Source: Planctomycetota bacterium
GTDB taxonomy: Bacteria; Planctomycetota; Planctomycetia; Planctomycetales; Planctomycetaceae
Assembly (NCBI GenBank): GCA_003670925.1
Contig: QWQG01000222.1
Span: 1 to 36,216 of the forward strand
DNA length: 36,216 nucleotides
Reading direction: 5' to 3'
A program made the position numbers and the translations under genes. The notes below the pieces were generated by a model, which worked only from the letters and a program-made list of their open reading frames with translations, had not been told where the DNA came from and did no database searches. Numbering within the stretch: the stretch's first letter is position 1; every line of letters begins with the position of its first letter. Shown here one piece after another: positions 16,006 through 25,397 of this stretch.

Positions 16006-17250
16006 ATGCGCAGCGAATCTGAAGTCCTGTTTGAAGACAATCCATTTACGATCCCGGTTGCAGAGCGCGTGCGGCGGTTACCACCGTATCTATTCGGGAC
16101 GATCAATAAACGCAAGTATCAGTTGCGTGTTGCAGGTGTGGACGTCATCGATTTGGGCATGGGTAATCCGACTGATCCGCCGGATCCATTGATTGTCCAA
16201 AAAATTGAAGAGTCCTTAGTCGATCCCCGCAACCACCGATATTCCGTTTCCAACGGGATTGGTAATCTTCGCAAGGAAGTATCGGCTAGGTATCTGAAGC
16301 GATACGGCGTGCGCCTGGATGCCAATGATGAAGTTTTGGCCTGCCTCGGATCGAAGGAGGGCTTCAGCCACATGTGCTTGGCGCTAATGGGCCCCGGCGA
16401 CACGGCGATTGTGCCTGCACCCTCGTTCCCCATTCATGTCTACTCCGTCATGCTGGCCTCTGGCAATGTCATCGCCCTGGACGTGCGTGATCCGGAAAAA
16501 TTTCTGCGCAACATTGCTTACACTTGTGAGCATCTGATGCCGAAGCCTAAAGTCGTGGTCGTCAATTTTCCGCACAATCCGTCATCGACCGTGATTGAAC
16601 AAGACTTCTTTGTGGAGCTCGTGCGTCTGGCGAAGAAACACAAGTTCCTTGTCATCAGCGATTTTGCCTACGCAGACATCTGCTACGACGGCTACAAGGC
16701 TCCAAGTTTTCTCGCGACACCTGGAGCCCTAGATGTCGGCGTCGAACTGACTTCGATGAGTAAGAGCTACAGTATGGCTGGCTGGCGGATTGGATTCTGC
16801 TGCGGCAATCGCGAAATGGTGCGCGCGCTCGCGACGATCAAGGGATATTATGACTACGGAATTTTTCAGCCAATTCAGATTGCTGCGATCGTGGCAATGC
16901 GGCACTGTGACGACGCGATTGATCGCATGGCGGCGGAATATCAGGTGCGGCGTGATGCGCTATGTGAAGGCCTAAAACGCATCGGCTGGAACGTGCAGCC
17001 CCCCAGAGCGGGGATGTTTGTGTGGGCCGAAATTCCGGAACAGTGGAAGAGAATGGGGTCCATCGAATTCGCGATGAAATTGCTCAACGAAGGCGGCGTC
17101 GCGGTGAGTCCGGGCCGCGGCTTCGGTGCTGAAGGAGAGGGATTTCTGCGAATGGCAATTGTCGAAAATAGCCAACGCCTGCGTCAGGCAGTTCGCCAGA
17201 TTGATAAGTGCCTGAACGTAGCCGAAGCGACAGAATCAAAGCCAGACTAA
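16006..17250 (+). CDS. PLP-dependent class I/II aminotransferase, AlaC-like
   Basis: This is a fold type I aminotransferase of 414 residues. The PLP lysine is Lys253 in [15 protein letters not shown], Asp219 (ISDFAYADI) should bind the pyridine nitrogen, and NFPHNPSS (187-194) and GMGNPTDPP (51-59) are substrate- and cofactor-site motifs. The overall pattern, with [15 protein letters not shown] and [14 protein letters not shown], matches glutamate-pyruvate aminotransferase AlaC and its LL-diaminopimelate aminotransferase relatives. It would act in the cytoplasm in alanine or related amino acid synthesis. Exact substrate cannot be read from the sequence. No biosynthetic neighbours help. Confidence 0.9.
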   Translation: MRSESEVLFEDNPFTIPVAERVRRLPPYLFGTINKRKYQLRVAGVDVIDLGMGNPTDPPDPLIVQKIEESLVDPRNHRYSVSNGIGNLRKEVSARYLKRYGVRLDANDEVLACLGSKEGFSHMCLALMGPGDTAIVPAPSFPIHVYSVMLASGNVIALDVRDPEKFLRNIAYTCEHLMPKPKVVVVNFPHNPSSTVIEQDFFVELVRLAKKHKFLVISDFAYADICYDGYKAPSFLATPGALDVGVELTSMSKSYSMAGWRIGFCCGNREMVRALATIKGYYDYGIFQPIQIAAIVAMRHCDDAIDRMAAEYQVRRDALCEGLKRIGWNVQPPRAGMFVWAEIPEQWKRMGSIEFAMKLLNEGGVAVSPGRGFGAEGEGFLRMAIVENSQRLRQAVRQIDKCLNVAEATESKPD

Positions 17251-17525
17251 GACAATCACAGCCACCTCGGCAGGTTTTCTGAGCGTCGCTGACCCGCCTA
17301 GGGATCGGACTCCTGAAGCCACAGTCCCAGCTTATAGTGACTATTCTTGTGGAGTGAAGATCGCTCGAACATAAAAAGTCACGTAGATCATGGTTGGCTA
17401 TTCGTCATGTTTCTGATAGCGTCGTGTTGGGAGATCGCAGTGTGTTGTCTTTTCTAGCGTGCGAGACAACCGCGAATTCCTTGCGACTCGCTCGGTAGAT
17501 AACGTTCTCGTCAATGGTTTGACTG

Positions 17526-18935
17526 GTGATTCCAATGTCAGCTGCACGACCGACTGTTCACCCCGGACTCTCCCGCCGCAGTGCGTTGCACCTTGGAAGC
17601 CTTGGTCTTTTTAATGGAATGTCGCTGGCTCGACTGTTGGCTGCGGAGACACGCAGTGCTACGCCACCTGGTACAGCAAAGTCGGTCATTCTCGTGAATC
17701 TATTTGGCGGTCCACCGCATCTAGATATGTTTGATTTGAAGCCCGAGGCGTCGGCTGACGTACGTGGCGAGTTTCGTCCGATCGAGACAACCGTCCCGGG
17801 AATTCAGATCTGTGAATTGCTGCCATTGACAGCGATCTTGATGGATCGAGCAACGTTGATTCGGAGTTACTCGCATAAATATAATAGCCATAATCCATAC
17901 AATGTGATGACGGGATTTGACTTGGGTGTAGACGCCGAAAATTACTACGCCAAACGGACCGATCATCCCAGTATTGGTTCCGTGTGCCAGTGGCTAGATC
18001 CGGGACCGCCCGATGTGCCCCGCCATGCGGTACTGCCGGCGTTTCCTGGGTATACGCAGGCCTTGCGTCGTGCTGGACCGTATGGAGGTTATTTGGGGAC
18101 GGCTTACGACCCCTTATTCTCCACCTGCAGTCCCTCGTACACGCGAGAATCCGTCGGTGATTATGACGCCGTTTTTGCGTCCGGAGTGCCCGTCCTCCCG
18201 GCTCTCGAGGAGCTGTCTGATATGACTGGCAACCGATTTAAGCGGCGGGCATCGCTGCTGACAAGCCTCGAGCGACAAGTTGAAGACTTTGAGCGAACGG
18301 GTGCTTTGGCAAAATTTGACGAAAGCAGCCGTCGCGCGTTTGCTCTGTTAACTTCCGGTCGGACGAAAAACGCATTCGATCTGTCTGCCGAATCGGAAGA
18401 AACTCGTCGCTTGTATGGTGATGGGCTGTGGACTTCCAGTGCCCTCGTGGCTCGTCGACTGATCGAGGCTGGTTCGAAGTTTGTGACGGTCAATTGGGAA
18501 GCCAAACATGGAAACCACTGGGATCTGCACGCCAATAACTTTGGGATGCTAAGAGCCCACCTCCCGATCCTCGATCGGATGGTTTCCGCGTTGATCACTG
18601 ACCTTGAGCAACGAGGACTGCTGGATGAAACATTGGTCGTGGTGATGGGCGAAATGGGACGGAGTCCGAAAGTGAACGCGGCAGCCGGTCGAGACCACTG
18701 GCCTCAATGCGGTTTTTCCCTCCTCTTCGGGGGAGGCACGCAACGGGGTGTCGTGGTTGGGCGATCCGACAGTCAAGGCGCTTGGCCTGAGGATCGTCCG
18801 GTATCCGCCGGAGACATGGTCGCAACCATCTATCATCTTCTCGGTGTTGATCCGACGTTAACGATCCCCGATCTCTCTGGTCGTCCGATCCACATCTGCC
18901 ATGGCGGACAGCCTGTTCTCGAAGCGATTGCCTGA
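17526..18935 (+). CDS. DUF1501 protein with twin-arginine-like signal
   Basis: DUF1501 proteins are abundant in planctomycetes, resemble the alkaline phosphatase / sulfatase superfamily and are exported; their substrates are unknown. The 469 residues begin with an SRRSALHLGSLG leader (16-27), typical of Tat export. They continue with VNLFGGPPHLDMFDLKP (56-72), the conserved opening of the family, and later ETLVVVMGEMGRSPKVN with GRDHWPQC, the conserved metal-site-like region. ATGs at 17526 and 17535 (MSAARP) are both possible; neither has a strong ribosome binding site. In planctomycetes this family is often paired with a DUF1549/DUF1553 cytochrome c protein, but none is adjacent here. Confidence 0.92.
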   Translation: MIPMSAARPTVHPGLSRRSALHLGSLGLFNGMSLARLLAAETRSATPPGTAKSVILVNLFGGPPHLDMFDLKPEASADVRGEFRPIETTVPGIQICELLPLTAILMDRATLIRSYSHKYNSHNPYNVMTGFDLGVDAENYYAKRTDHPSIGSVCQWLDPGPPDVPRHAVLPAFPGYTQALRRAGPYGGYLGTAYDPLFSTCSPSYTRESVGDYDAVFASGVPVLPALEELSDMTGNRFKRRASLLTSLERQVEDFERTGALAKFDESSRRAFALLTSGRTKNAFDLSAESEETRRLYGDGLWTSSALVARRLIEAGSKFVTVNWEAKHGNHWDLHANNFGMLRAHLPILDRMVSALITDLEQRGLLDETLVVVMGEMGRSPKVNAAAGRDHWPQCGFSLLFGGGTQRGVVVGRSDSQGAWPEDRPVSAGDMVATIYHLLGVDPTLTIPDLSGRPIHICHGGQPVLEAIA

Positions 18936-19091
18936 CCGACACAACGCTTCTGGGGGGCCAATTTTCGGTAACACGCACCGGAAGCGGGCGGCCAGCCGAG
19001 CGGGACATCCATCGTGGAGGAAACTCCAAAGGGCCTTCGTCTCTCCGCTAAAAAAATGACCTTTTCAGCAGGCGGCATTTACGGTTTCCCC

Positions 19092-20864
19092 TTATTCAGG
19101 CTGCACGGGTTTCATGCCCGTGAAAAAACCAATCATCATCTCATCCCAGCTTTGTTGTCCCCAGCCAACTTCTTTAGCTGGGTCTGGGTTATTCCGATTT
19201 CCGACTGAGTTGTCGAACTCTGCGCGGCACGTCACGACAGTCCCTTTGGGAATCAGACGTGGTTCTGCAAATTCATAGCGGAGTTGCCAGTTGAAATCGT
19301 AATTGGGAACATCGAGTAAAATCTCGGACTTGCCGTCAGGAAAAACGGCTTCATACCGAAACGATTTGCCGCGCAAGTGCATATGCGGTGTCAGACTTAG
19401 CAAGGTAATATCTTCGCGGAATTTCTCGCTTGATACAACCGTATGAGCGGCAGCTCCGGGCGGGATCCGAAGCTTGTGATTGACAGCTTCCAGCCCGACG
19501 ACTTCATTCACCACTTTCGACGCGTCAATAAATTTCAGCCCGATGTTGCTGATGTCCGTTTGGACCGTCCCATTCGGCGTATAGTGCATTTCAAATACGA
19601 TTTGCGTCCCCGCTGGAACCTTCATTGCCGCGCCGTCTGGGAAAATGAGCGGTGACGTGCCTGGGGCATAACCAATCAGCATTTTTCCCAACGTCACTTC
19701 TGTCTGTCCTGGCAGCATCAGAAACGCAATAATGTGATGGACAACGGCGGGATTGCCAGGTCTCGCTTCGGCAGCAACGATGTATTTGTCTTCGGTGAAT
19801 TTTGGATCGACGCGCAGATACTGGTAGTTCACGACTCCCGTGGCGGGCACGGTGAACGCTTCGTCGCGAACCGGAATAATCATGTCTGGCTGCGGCATTC
19901 TCCAGCCAGTTACGAACTGCGGGGGCGTCGGCAAGTCGGCAGGATCACCTTCTGGACAACCGTTCTTGATCCATTCCCGAATCAGTTGCTTTTCGTCTGC
20001 CGAAAGACGGGAGTCGTTCTTGAAGTGGCCGAACTCCGGATTTGCGTTCCAAGGCGGCATGCGTTCTTCGCGCACGACTTCGGCGATCGTCGCTTCCCAG
20101 CCGACAGTATCGGCGAAGCTTGTGAGTGAAAACGGGGCGATCTCACCGGGCCGATGACATTCCATGCAGCGGGCATTGAAGATCGGTGCGATGTGTTTTG
20201 CATACGTGATGTCTCCGTGCGGTAAGATTTTGCGATGCCGTCCGATGACGCAACCGACTGCGTCTGTCGCGGTCACCGCAGGCACTTTTCCTGCAAGCAA
20301 CGCATCAATCGCGAGTGCCGCCATTTCCTGCTGCGGTTTTTCGCGGATCACGCCGACCCCGTACTGATCGTCAATTCGGCCTCGGTATTGAACCGCTCGA
20401 TCCTTGTTGAGGAGCACGATTTCCGGTGTCCGTTGAGCCTGCAGGAGATCGGCCAATTCCTGCTGACTGTCGATGAGCATCGGAAACGTAATACCAGCCT
20501 TGTTTCGATAAGCAACGATCTCCGTGAGGCTGTCTTGGACGTTGGAGCAGATTCCGACAAAACGCACGCCTTGGTCCGCGTAACGAATTGAGAGTTCCTG
20601 CAACCGTGGTCCATACAGTTTTGCGAGCGGGCATTCTGTGCCAACAAATGCAACCACAACAAGCGGTGCGGAATTCAATTCTTTGAGTTCGAAATGCTGC
20701 CCGAAACAGTCGGGCAGAGTGAGCTTTTCAAATGTCTGCGCGATATCATGTTTCGAAACATGCGCTTGCGGAGTTGCCTCATCCGCACCATTGGCGGTCA
20801 GATATCCTGAACTCATGACAACACAAATTAGCAGTCGAATCACAGGGAAGCAGGGATGGCGCAT
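19092..20864 (-). CDS. Exported redoxin - cytochrome c - copper monooxygenase-like fusion
   Basis: A 590-residue protein with three parts. After a signal peptide (~1-26), residues ~40-195 form a thioredoxin/AhpC-type redoxin (VAFVGTECPLAKLYGP, one Cys at 78). Residues ~215-310 form a c-type haem domain with CMECH (233-237) and RMPPW (268-272), whose Met is the likely distal ligand. Residues ~325-590 resemble the copper type II, ascorbate-dependent monooxygenase fold, with VVHHI (His376, His377), EMHY (425-428), HMH (494-496) and DEMM (574-577). The start at 20864 is preferred because upstream residues do not resemble a leader. Similar architectures occur in Planctomycetes and Acidobacteria. 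The substrate is unknown. Confidence 0.88.
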   Translation of the reverse strand: MRHPCFPVIRLLICVVMSSGYLTANGADEATPQAHVSKHDIAQTFEKLTLPDCFGQHFELKELNSAPLVVVAFVGTECPLAKLYGPRLQELSIRYADQGVRFVGICSNVQDSLTEIVAYRNKAGITFPMLIDSQQELADLLQAQRTPEIVLLNKDRAVQYRGRIDDQYGVGVIREKPQQEMAALAIDALLAGKVPAVTATDAVGCVIGRHRKILPHGDITYAKHIAPIFNARCMECHRPGEIAPFSLTSFADTVGWEATIAEVVREERMPPWNANPEFGHFKNDSRLSADEKQLIREWIKNGCPEGDPADLPTPPQFVTGWRMPQPDMIIPVRDEAFTVPATGVVNYQYLRVDPKFTEDKYIVAAEARPGNPAVVHHIIAFLMLPGQTEVTLGKMLIGYAPGTSPLIFPDGAAMKVPAGTQIVFEMHYTPNGTVQTDISNIGLKFIDASKVVNEVVGLEAVNHKLRIPPGAAAHTVVSSEKFREDITLLSLTPHMHLRGKSFRYEAVFPDGKSEILLDVPNYDFNWQLRYEFAEPRLIPKGTVVTCRAEFDNSVGNRNNPDPAKEVGWGQQSWDEMMIGFFTGMKPVQPE

Positions 20865-21328
20865 GGATTCATTTAGAAAAGAGATTTTGAAACAAACGAG
20901 AAGCGTCAAGAGTATCAGATCCGAGGATGGCACGGCAGAGGTTTTCTCGAAATTGTCACACCCTCCGAATCCATAATCCACCGTCACGTGACCGCACGTT
21001 CAGTCATTCGCTCAACCGAAGTTTTGCCCTCGGTTATGACTCTCATTGAACCACTTCAAAAAGCGATGAGCGCCGAGTTTCTAGACACCGCCACGACACT
21101 TGGCGAGATATTTTCGAGGATAATTAGGCGACCGAGACCGTATTTGTGGACCTCAGAATCGTGAGAATCTCGGGAAAATGTGGTAACCGGAGCGGCGAAA
21201 CGGTGTCCCCGGTAGAGATCGTTCACGGGGAACGATAGGGTACGCCACGTGTCGATCTATTCCGGAATCGTAGTCTACTGTTGGCGACGTTCATTCTGTT
21301 CACCAAACTGGAATCTGGTTTTTGCCCC
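20865..21328. other. Divergent intergenic region upstream of hisI
   Basis: These 464 bases separate the redoxin fusion (minus) from hisI (plus) and should contain both promoters. The hisI-proximal part holds a run of small stem-loops (21132-21236). No coding frame with a ribosome binding site is visible. Confidence 0.55.
21132..21236 (+). promoter_or_regulatory. Candidate structured leader of hisI
   Basis: Three consecutive stems can be drawn. CCGAGA (21132-21137) pairs with TCTCGG (21168-21173), with CTCA/TGAG nested inside. ACCGG (21186-21190) pairs with CCGGT (21209-21213). ATCGTTC (21218-21224) pairs with GAACGAT (21230-21236). They end about 90 bases before the hisI start. No known riboswitch class or histidine-rich leader peptide is recognised, and short stems can arise by chance. 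Confidence 0.3.
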
Positions 21329-21718
21329 ATGGCTGAAGTGACTGGTCCCGATTTTTCAAAGTCTGAATTGCTTCCTGCGATCGCTCAGGATTCTTCGACA
21401 GGCGAAGTTCTGATGATGGCTTGGATGAACCGCGAAGCGTACGAAGAAACGCTCAGGACCGGCCGCGTCTGCTACTTCAGCCGCAGTCGTCAGAAGCTCT
21501 GGCGGAAAGGCGAAGAGAGCGGGAACGTACAGGAACTGCATGCGATCTATTTTGACTGTGATGGCGACACACTTTTGGTCAAGGTCCGGCAGATCGGCGG
21601 CGCAGCCTGTCATGAAGGATACAGCAGTTGCTTTTTTCGTCGGATTGACGCGGCAACTCATGCCTTCACTGTGGAAGGCGTGCAAGTGTTTGACCCAAAG
21701 TCGGTCTACGGGAAGTGA
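21329..21718 (+). CDS. hisI: Phosphoribosyl-AMP cyclohydrolase
   Basis: HisI opens the adenine ring of phosphoribosyl-AMP, the third step of histidine synthesis. The 129-residue protein contains [10 protein letters not shown] (25-34), [17 protein letters not shown] (49-65), the metal-binding DCDGD (76-80), and CHEGYSSC (94-101). It is the stand-alone cyclohydrolase without the HisE pyrophosphohydrolase part. The frame opens upstream at 21281, but the ATG at 21329 gives the normal N-terminus. hisG follows 53 bases later on the same strand. Confidence 0.95.
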   Translation: MAEVTGPDFSKSELLPAIAQDSSTGEVLMMAWMNREAYEETLRTGRVCYFSRSRQKLWRKGEESGNVQELHAIYFDCDGDTLLVKVRQIGGAACHEGYSSCFFRRIDAATHAFTVEGVQVFDPKSVYGK

Positions 21719-21771
21719 TTTCAGCGATTCACGGCAAGCAGCAGACGCCTGCGTTTGAAAGGTAAGTTCTT

Positions 21772-22650
21772 ATGTCAGGTCGAATTCTAAAACTCGGCAT
21801 TCCTGCCGGCAGTCTCCAGGAATCCACCGCGGCACTATTCAGCCGTGCCGGTTACAACATCAAGTTTGCGTCACGCTCATATTTCCCGACGGTCGATGAC
21901 CCGGAGATTGAATGCATGCTGATTCGCGCTCAGGAAATGGCGAGGTATGTTGAGAACGGGATTCTGGACGCTGGCATCACGGGTTACGACTGGATTCTGG
22001 AAACTAATGCCGATGTCCATGAAGTGTGCGAACTGGTGTTTTCGAAAGTGAGCCGTCGCCCTGTGCGGTGGGTATTGTGTGTTCCGGAAGATTCCCCGAT
22101 TACGACAGTCAAGGATCTGGAGGGCAAGCGGATCGCCACCGAAGCTGTTGGGCTGACGACTCGGTTTTTAGAAAAACATGGTGTCCAAGCGCAAGTCGAA
22201 TTTTCTTGGGGTGCGACAGAAGTCAAGCCCCCAAAGCTGGCCGATGCCATCGTAGAAGTCACGGAAACCGGCAGTTCACTCCGCGCCAACAATCTGCGGA
22301 TTATGGACGAAGTGCTCCAAAGCACGACACGATTCATTGCTAATCGAGTTGCATATGCCGATGGCTGGGTAAAATCGAAAATTGATAATATCGCGCTCAT
22401 GCTGCAGTCCTGCTTGGCAGCGGAAGGCAAAGTCGGCCTCATGATGAACGTGCATCAACGCGATCTCGACGCGGTCCTGAAGAACCTGCCGGCATTGCAG
22501 ACCCCGACTGTCTCGCATCTCTCCGATTCAGACTGGGTCGCCTTGAATACGATCGTGGACGAGAGCATCGTCCGTACGACCATCCCACAACTCAAACAAG
22601 CCGGTGCGCGAGGGATTGTGGAGTATCCGATCAGCAAGATTATTGATTGA
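21772..22650 (+). CDS. hisG: ATP phosphoribosyltransferase, long form
   Basis: HisG makes phosphoribosyl-ATP from ATP and PRPP, the first and feedback-controlled step of histidine synthesis. At 292 residues this is the long form with a C-terminal regulatory domain (about residues 215-290, ending [11 protein letters not shown]), so HisZ should not be needed. The catalytic part shows [23 protein letters not shown], and the PRPP loop [15 protein letters not shown]. Pairing with hisI makes a small his operon; no other his gene is present here. Confidence 0.96.
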   Translation: MSGRILKLGIPAGSLQESTAALFSRAGYNIKFASRSYFPTVDDPEIECMLIRAQEMARYVENGILDAGITGYDWILETNADVHEVCELVFSKVSRRPVRWVLCVPEDSPITTVKDLEGKRIATEAVGLTTRFLEKHGVQAQVEFSWGATEVKPPKLADAIVEVTETGSSLRANNLRIMDEVLQSTTRFIANRVAYADGWVKSKIDNIALMLQSCLAAEGKVGLMMNVHQRDLDAVLKNLPALQTPTVSHLSDSDWVALNTIVDESIVRTTIPQLKQAGARGIVEYPISKIID

Positions 22651-22699
22651 CGTTAAAAAAGATGACAGCTAAGCCATGCGCATCCGAATTTGCTGGCGT

Positions 22700-23008
22700 C
22701 TACTGGACTTCTTTCGCTACCTTCAGGATTTGCAGGAGGGCGATGGCGTTGTCGAGTCCGCCAACGGAATTGCTAAACGCGACCGCTTTGCGAATGTCGG
22801 CAATTCCCACGCTCGTATTGGATGGCTGCTCCTCTTTGGCTCGTGCCTTGGTCTTCGAAACAGGTGTTTCGTCTGCGAGCGTGACACTGAGGGCGGCTTC
22901 AGTACGTGTGACTGCTTCAGGCGTATCATGACGGTCGGCGGATTCTTCAACTGCCGTGATTTCTGCTGCGGCATCTGTTTTTCGACCACTCGTGTTTTTC
23001 TTAGCCAT
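22700..23008 (-). CDS. Hypothetical small protein, 102 residues
   Basis: I do not recognise the family by name. The first ~65 residues are hydrophilic, rich in Lys, Ala, Thr and Glu, and look disordered. The last ~35 (SVGIADIRKAVAFSNSVGG followed by an amphipathic helix) look like a short folded helical element of a kind I recall at the end of planctomycete proteins. The ATG at 23008 (MAKKNTSGRK) is a more natural start than the one four codons upstream. It lies 212 bases downstream of the radical SAM gene on the same strand and converges on hisG with a 49-base gap. Confidence 0.6.
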   Translation of the reverse strand: MAKKNTSGRKTDAAAEITAVEESADRHDTPEAVTRTEAALSVTLADETPVSKTKARAKEEQPSNTSVGIADIRKAVAFSNSVGGLDNAIALLQILKVAKEVQ

Positions 23009-23220
23009 GGCGTAGTCCATCGATTTGAGTTGTGTGGCGAACAGGTCAGACTTTGGCGTGAATCTGCTGTCGAGCCATGGTGGTTAGTGACGTGCCGAAC
23101 ATGAAGTCGACTGCTCACGAGACTGTATCGAATCAGTGTCGAAGGTTCGACCCAGCCCTACGTCTAATTTGCTGGATCAGGGCTGCTCTTCACTTTATCC
23201 TGGAAACGGCTCTTGACTGA

Positions 23221-25152
23221 TCAATGATTGGCCGACGCCTGCAAAGCACGCACGACATAATCACGGGGTACCTTTGAACGCGGAACGCGACCCGAAAACC
23301 AGCTTCGAATATCGGCATCCAAACCCACGCCGTGCATGAAGTTGTACAGTCCCTTGTTAAGTCCCGTGCCGAGCGAATCGTGATCGACGCCGGTCGGATC
23401 AATGAACCCAATATCATTTTTGGCAAACGTGACCGGTGGCAACGGAATGAGACTTACGCCGTAATCCTCCGGATTCTTCCCAACCGGCGAATGAACCGTG
23501 CAGGTGAAACGATGAAAGAAGCCCGACTGGATGCAGCCTTCCTCAAACATCTGCCGCACATACTCGAGGGCATCGACGGTATCCTGAACTGTCTGAGTTG
23601 GAAAACCGTACATCAGATACGCATGTACCAAAATACCAACGTCACTGAACGCTCGTGTGACTCGGGCGACTTGGGAAACCGAGACACCCTTCTTCATCAG
23701 GTTCAGCAAACGGTCCGATGCAACTTCCAGACCGCCGGAAATTGCAATGCAGCCGCTGGCCGCCAAGAGTTCGCAAAGTTCCGGCGTGAAGGCTTTTTCA
23801 AAACGAATATTCCCCCACCAAGAAATCACGACGCTACGTCGCAGCAACTCTTCTGCCATGGCTTTCAAAGCTTTTGGCGGAGCAGCTTCGTCGACAAAAT
23901 GAAATCCAGTTTGGCCAGTTTCGTGCACAATAGCTTCGATGCGATCCACTAGCGTGGACGCTGCGACGGCATCGTATCTGCCAATATAATCCAACGTGAT
24001 ATCGCAGAAACTGCACTTCTTCCAATAGCAACCGTGGGCCACCGTAAGTTTGTTCCAGCGACCGTCGGACCACAGTCGGTGCATTGGATTGAGCATGTCA
24101 AGCGTCGATAAATAGTCACCGATCGGCAAACCGTCCCATGTGGGTGTGCCGACTTCCGCGAATGGAATATCAGATTCGCCAGAGTTCAGATACTCAACAA
24201 CAGGTGGTTCACCCCTGCGCACGAACGTCCGCACAAGCTGCGACTGCGGTCGTGCGCCGCGCAGATGTTCCAGCAAAGCCAGCAAGGGACGTTCACCATC
24301 GTCAAGTGACACATAGTCAAAATAATTGAACACGCGTGGTTCAGCTAGCTCACGCAATTCTGTATTGACGAATCCACCACCCAGAGCCGTCACAATTTCG
24401 GGATGCTGCAACTTGATGGTCTGCGCGATTCGGAACGCAGCATACACGCAGCCGGGAAACGGGACGGAGATGAGAACCAGATTCGGCTGATACCGCGAAA
24501 TAGATTCAAGCGTAAGCTCCCGCAGCGTGGTATCCATGAGATTCAGCGGGGCCGCCAACGCCGCCGCGAGCAGATCGAATGTTGGCTGGCTGGCAGCAAG
24601 CGATTCTGCATAACGCACGAATTCAAACCGAGGATCGATGGCTTCCCGCACAACGTCTGCGATATCGCTTAGATACAGCGTGGCAAAGTGACGAGCTTTG
24701 TCCTGCATACCCAGCGAGCCAAAGGCCCAGCTCAGAGGGTCGCCGCCTTCATCTTCGCTTTCATAAACATCCAACGCATTAAAACGCGGACCTTCTGGTA
24801 GAAAGCTGCGTGAGTTGATGCGATGAGCCAACGTTGAGTCCCGGCCCTGCAGGAATAAAATCATTCGATCGATGGTGGCATGGTACTGGTCAAACTCATC
24901 GCAGAAGTGCTGAATACAAACGGAGGATTTCTTACCGTTGGTCGCCTCGATCTGGTTGCGAATGGCTGCAAGTCCCGTCGACGAAAATAGTCTGAGCACA
25001 AGCTTCAGTGCCAAATCATCCTGCACCGCATCGACCCCGCGTGAACGCAAAAATCCGGTAATATAGGCGGTCGAAGGATATGGCGTGTTCAATTGAGTCA
25101 TTGGTGGAATCAATGACAACACGCGGGAGTTTTTGACAGGGGATGAATTCAA
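23221..25152 (-). CDS. B12-binding-type radical SAM protein with CX4CX2C cluster motif
   Basis: The 643 residues have a Rossmann-like N-terminal half of the cobalamin-binding type. YQPNLVLISVPFPGCVYAAF (221-240) leads into ALGGGFVNTEL (256-266), and DYVSLDDGERPL (279-290) is typical of B12-radical SAM enzymes. The radical SAM core then begins at HGCYWKKCSFCD, in which Cys375, Cys380 and Cys383 give CX4CX2C rather than the canonical CX3CX2C. The codons are unambiguous (TGC at all three). A SISGGLE-like glycine motif (GCIAISGGLEVASDR) follows. The first part lacks the usual DxHxxG of B12-fold proteins, so cobalamin may bind base-off without His, or not at all. The substrate is unknown. Confidence 0.85.
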   Translation of the reverse strand: MNSSPVKNSRVLSLIPPMTQLNTPYPSTAYITGFLRSRGVDAVQDDLALKLVLRLFSSTGLAAIRNQIEATNGKKSSVCIQHFCDEFDQYHATIDRMILFLQGRDSTLAHRINSRSFLPEGPRFNALDVYESEDEGGDPLSWAFGSLGMQDKARHFATLYLSDIADVVREAIDPRFEFVRYAESLAASQPTFDLLAAALAAPLNLMDTTLRELTLESISRYQPNLVLISVPFPGCVYAAFRIAQTIKLQHPEIVTALGGGFVNTELRELAEPRVFNYFDYVSLDDGERPLLALLEHLRGARPQSQLVRTFVRRGEPPVVEYLNSGESDIPFAEVGTPTWDGLPIGDYLSTLDMLNPMHRLWSDGRWNKLTVAHGCYWKKCSFCDITLDYIGRYDAVAASTLVDRIEAIVHETGQTGFHFVDEAAPPKALKAMAEELLRRSVVISWWGNIRFEKAFTPELCELLAASGCIAISGGLEVASDRLLNLMKKGVSVSQVARVTRAFSDVGILVHAYLMYGFPTQTVQDTVDALEYVRQMFEEGCIQSGFFHRFTCTVHSPVGKNPEDYGVSLIPLPPVTFAKNDIGFIDPTGVDHDSLGTGLNKGLYNFMHGVGLDADIRSWFSGRVPRSKVPRDYVVRALQASANH

Positions 25153-25383
25153 GGGATAGATGTTGATTGCAGGAAGAGAGTCCGGAATTGGCTGCGCATC
25201 GTACGTTGCCTGACGCGCCGCGTCGAGTACCTCATTGGAACTGGACTCTCCGCGTCAAGTAATGCACTTTAACCATGAAAAATGGCCGTTCTGGCTTAAC
25301 GGCAGGCTGTCAATTATGATCCCTTGCACCATGCATGTCAGATGAGCGGTTTGTCAGCATGCCGCCACTCAGATCCCGCAACC

Positions 25384-25389
25384 AAGGAG
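25384..25389 (+). promoter_or_regulatory. Ribosome binding site that fixes a GTG start
   Basis: AAGGAG lies eight bases before the GTG at 25398, an ideal spacing. The ATG codons upstream in the same frame (25335 and 25359) have no such site, so this motif decides the start of the downstream gene. Confidence 0.75.
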
Positions 25390-25397
25390 CTTGTTCC

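Noticed and set aside
19104-19122. CACGGG/CCCGTG hairpin next to an A-run
   Set aside because: It lies within the coding end of the minus-strand redoxin fusion; on that strand the T-run precedes the stem, so it cannot be that gene's intrinsic terminator.
23153-23185. CAGCCCT/AGGGCTG inverted repeat downstream of the radical SAM gene
   Set aside because: Seven pairs around a 19-base loop with no U-run; too weak to call a terminator.
24168-24190. Another copy of the GGATTCGC repeat core
   Set aside because: The match (CAGATTCGCCAGAGTTCAG) lies inside the radical SAM coding sequence, without the palindrome or flanks; likely chance.
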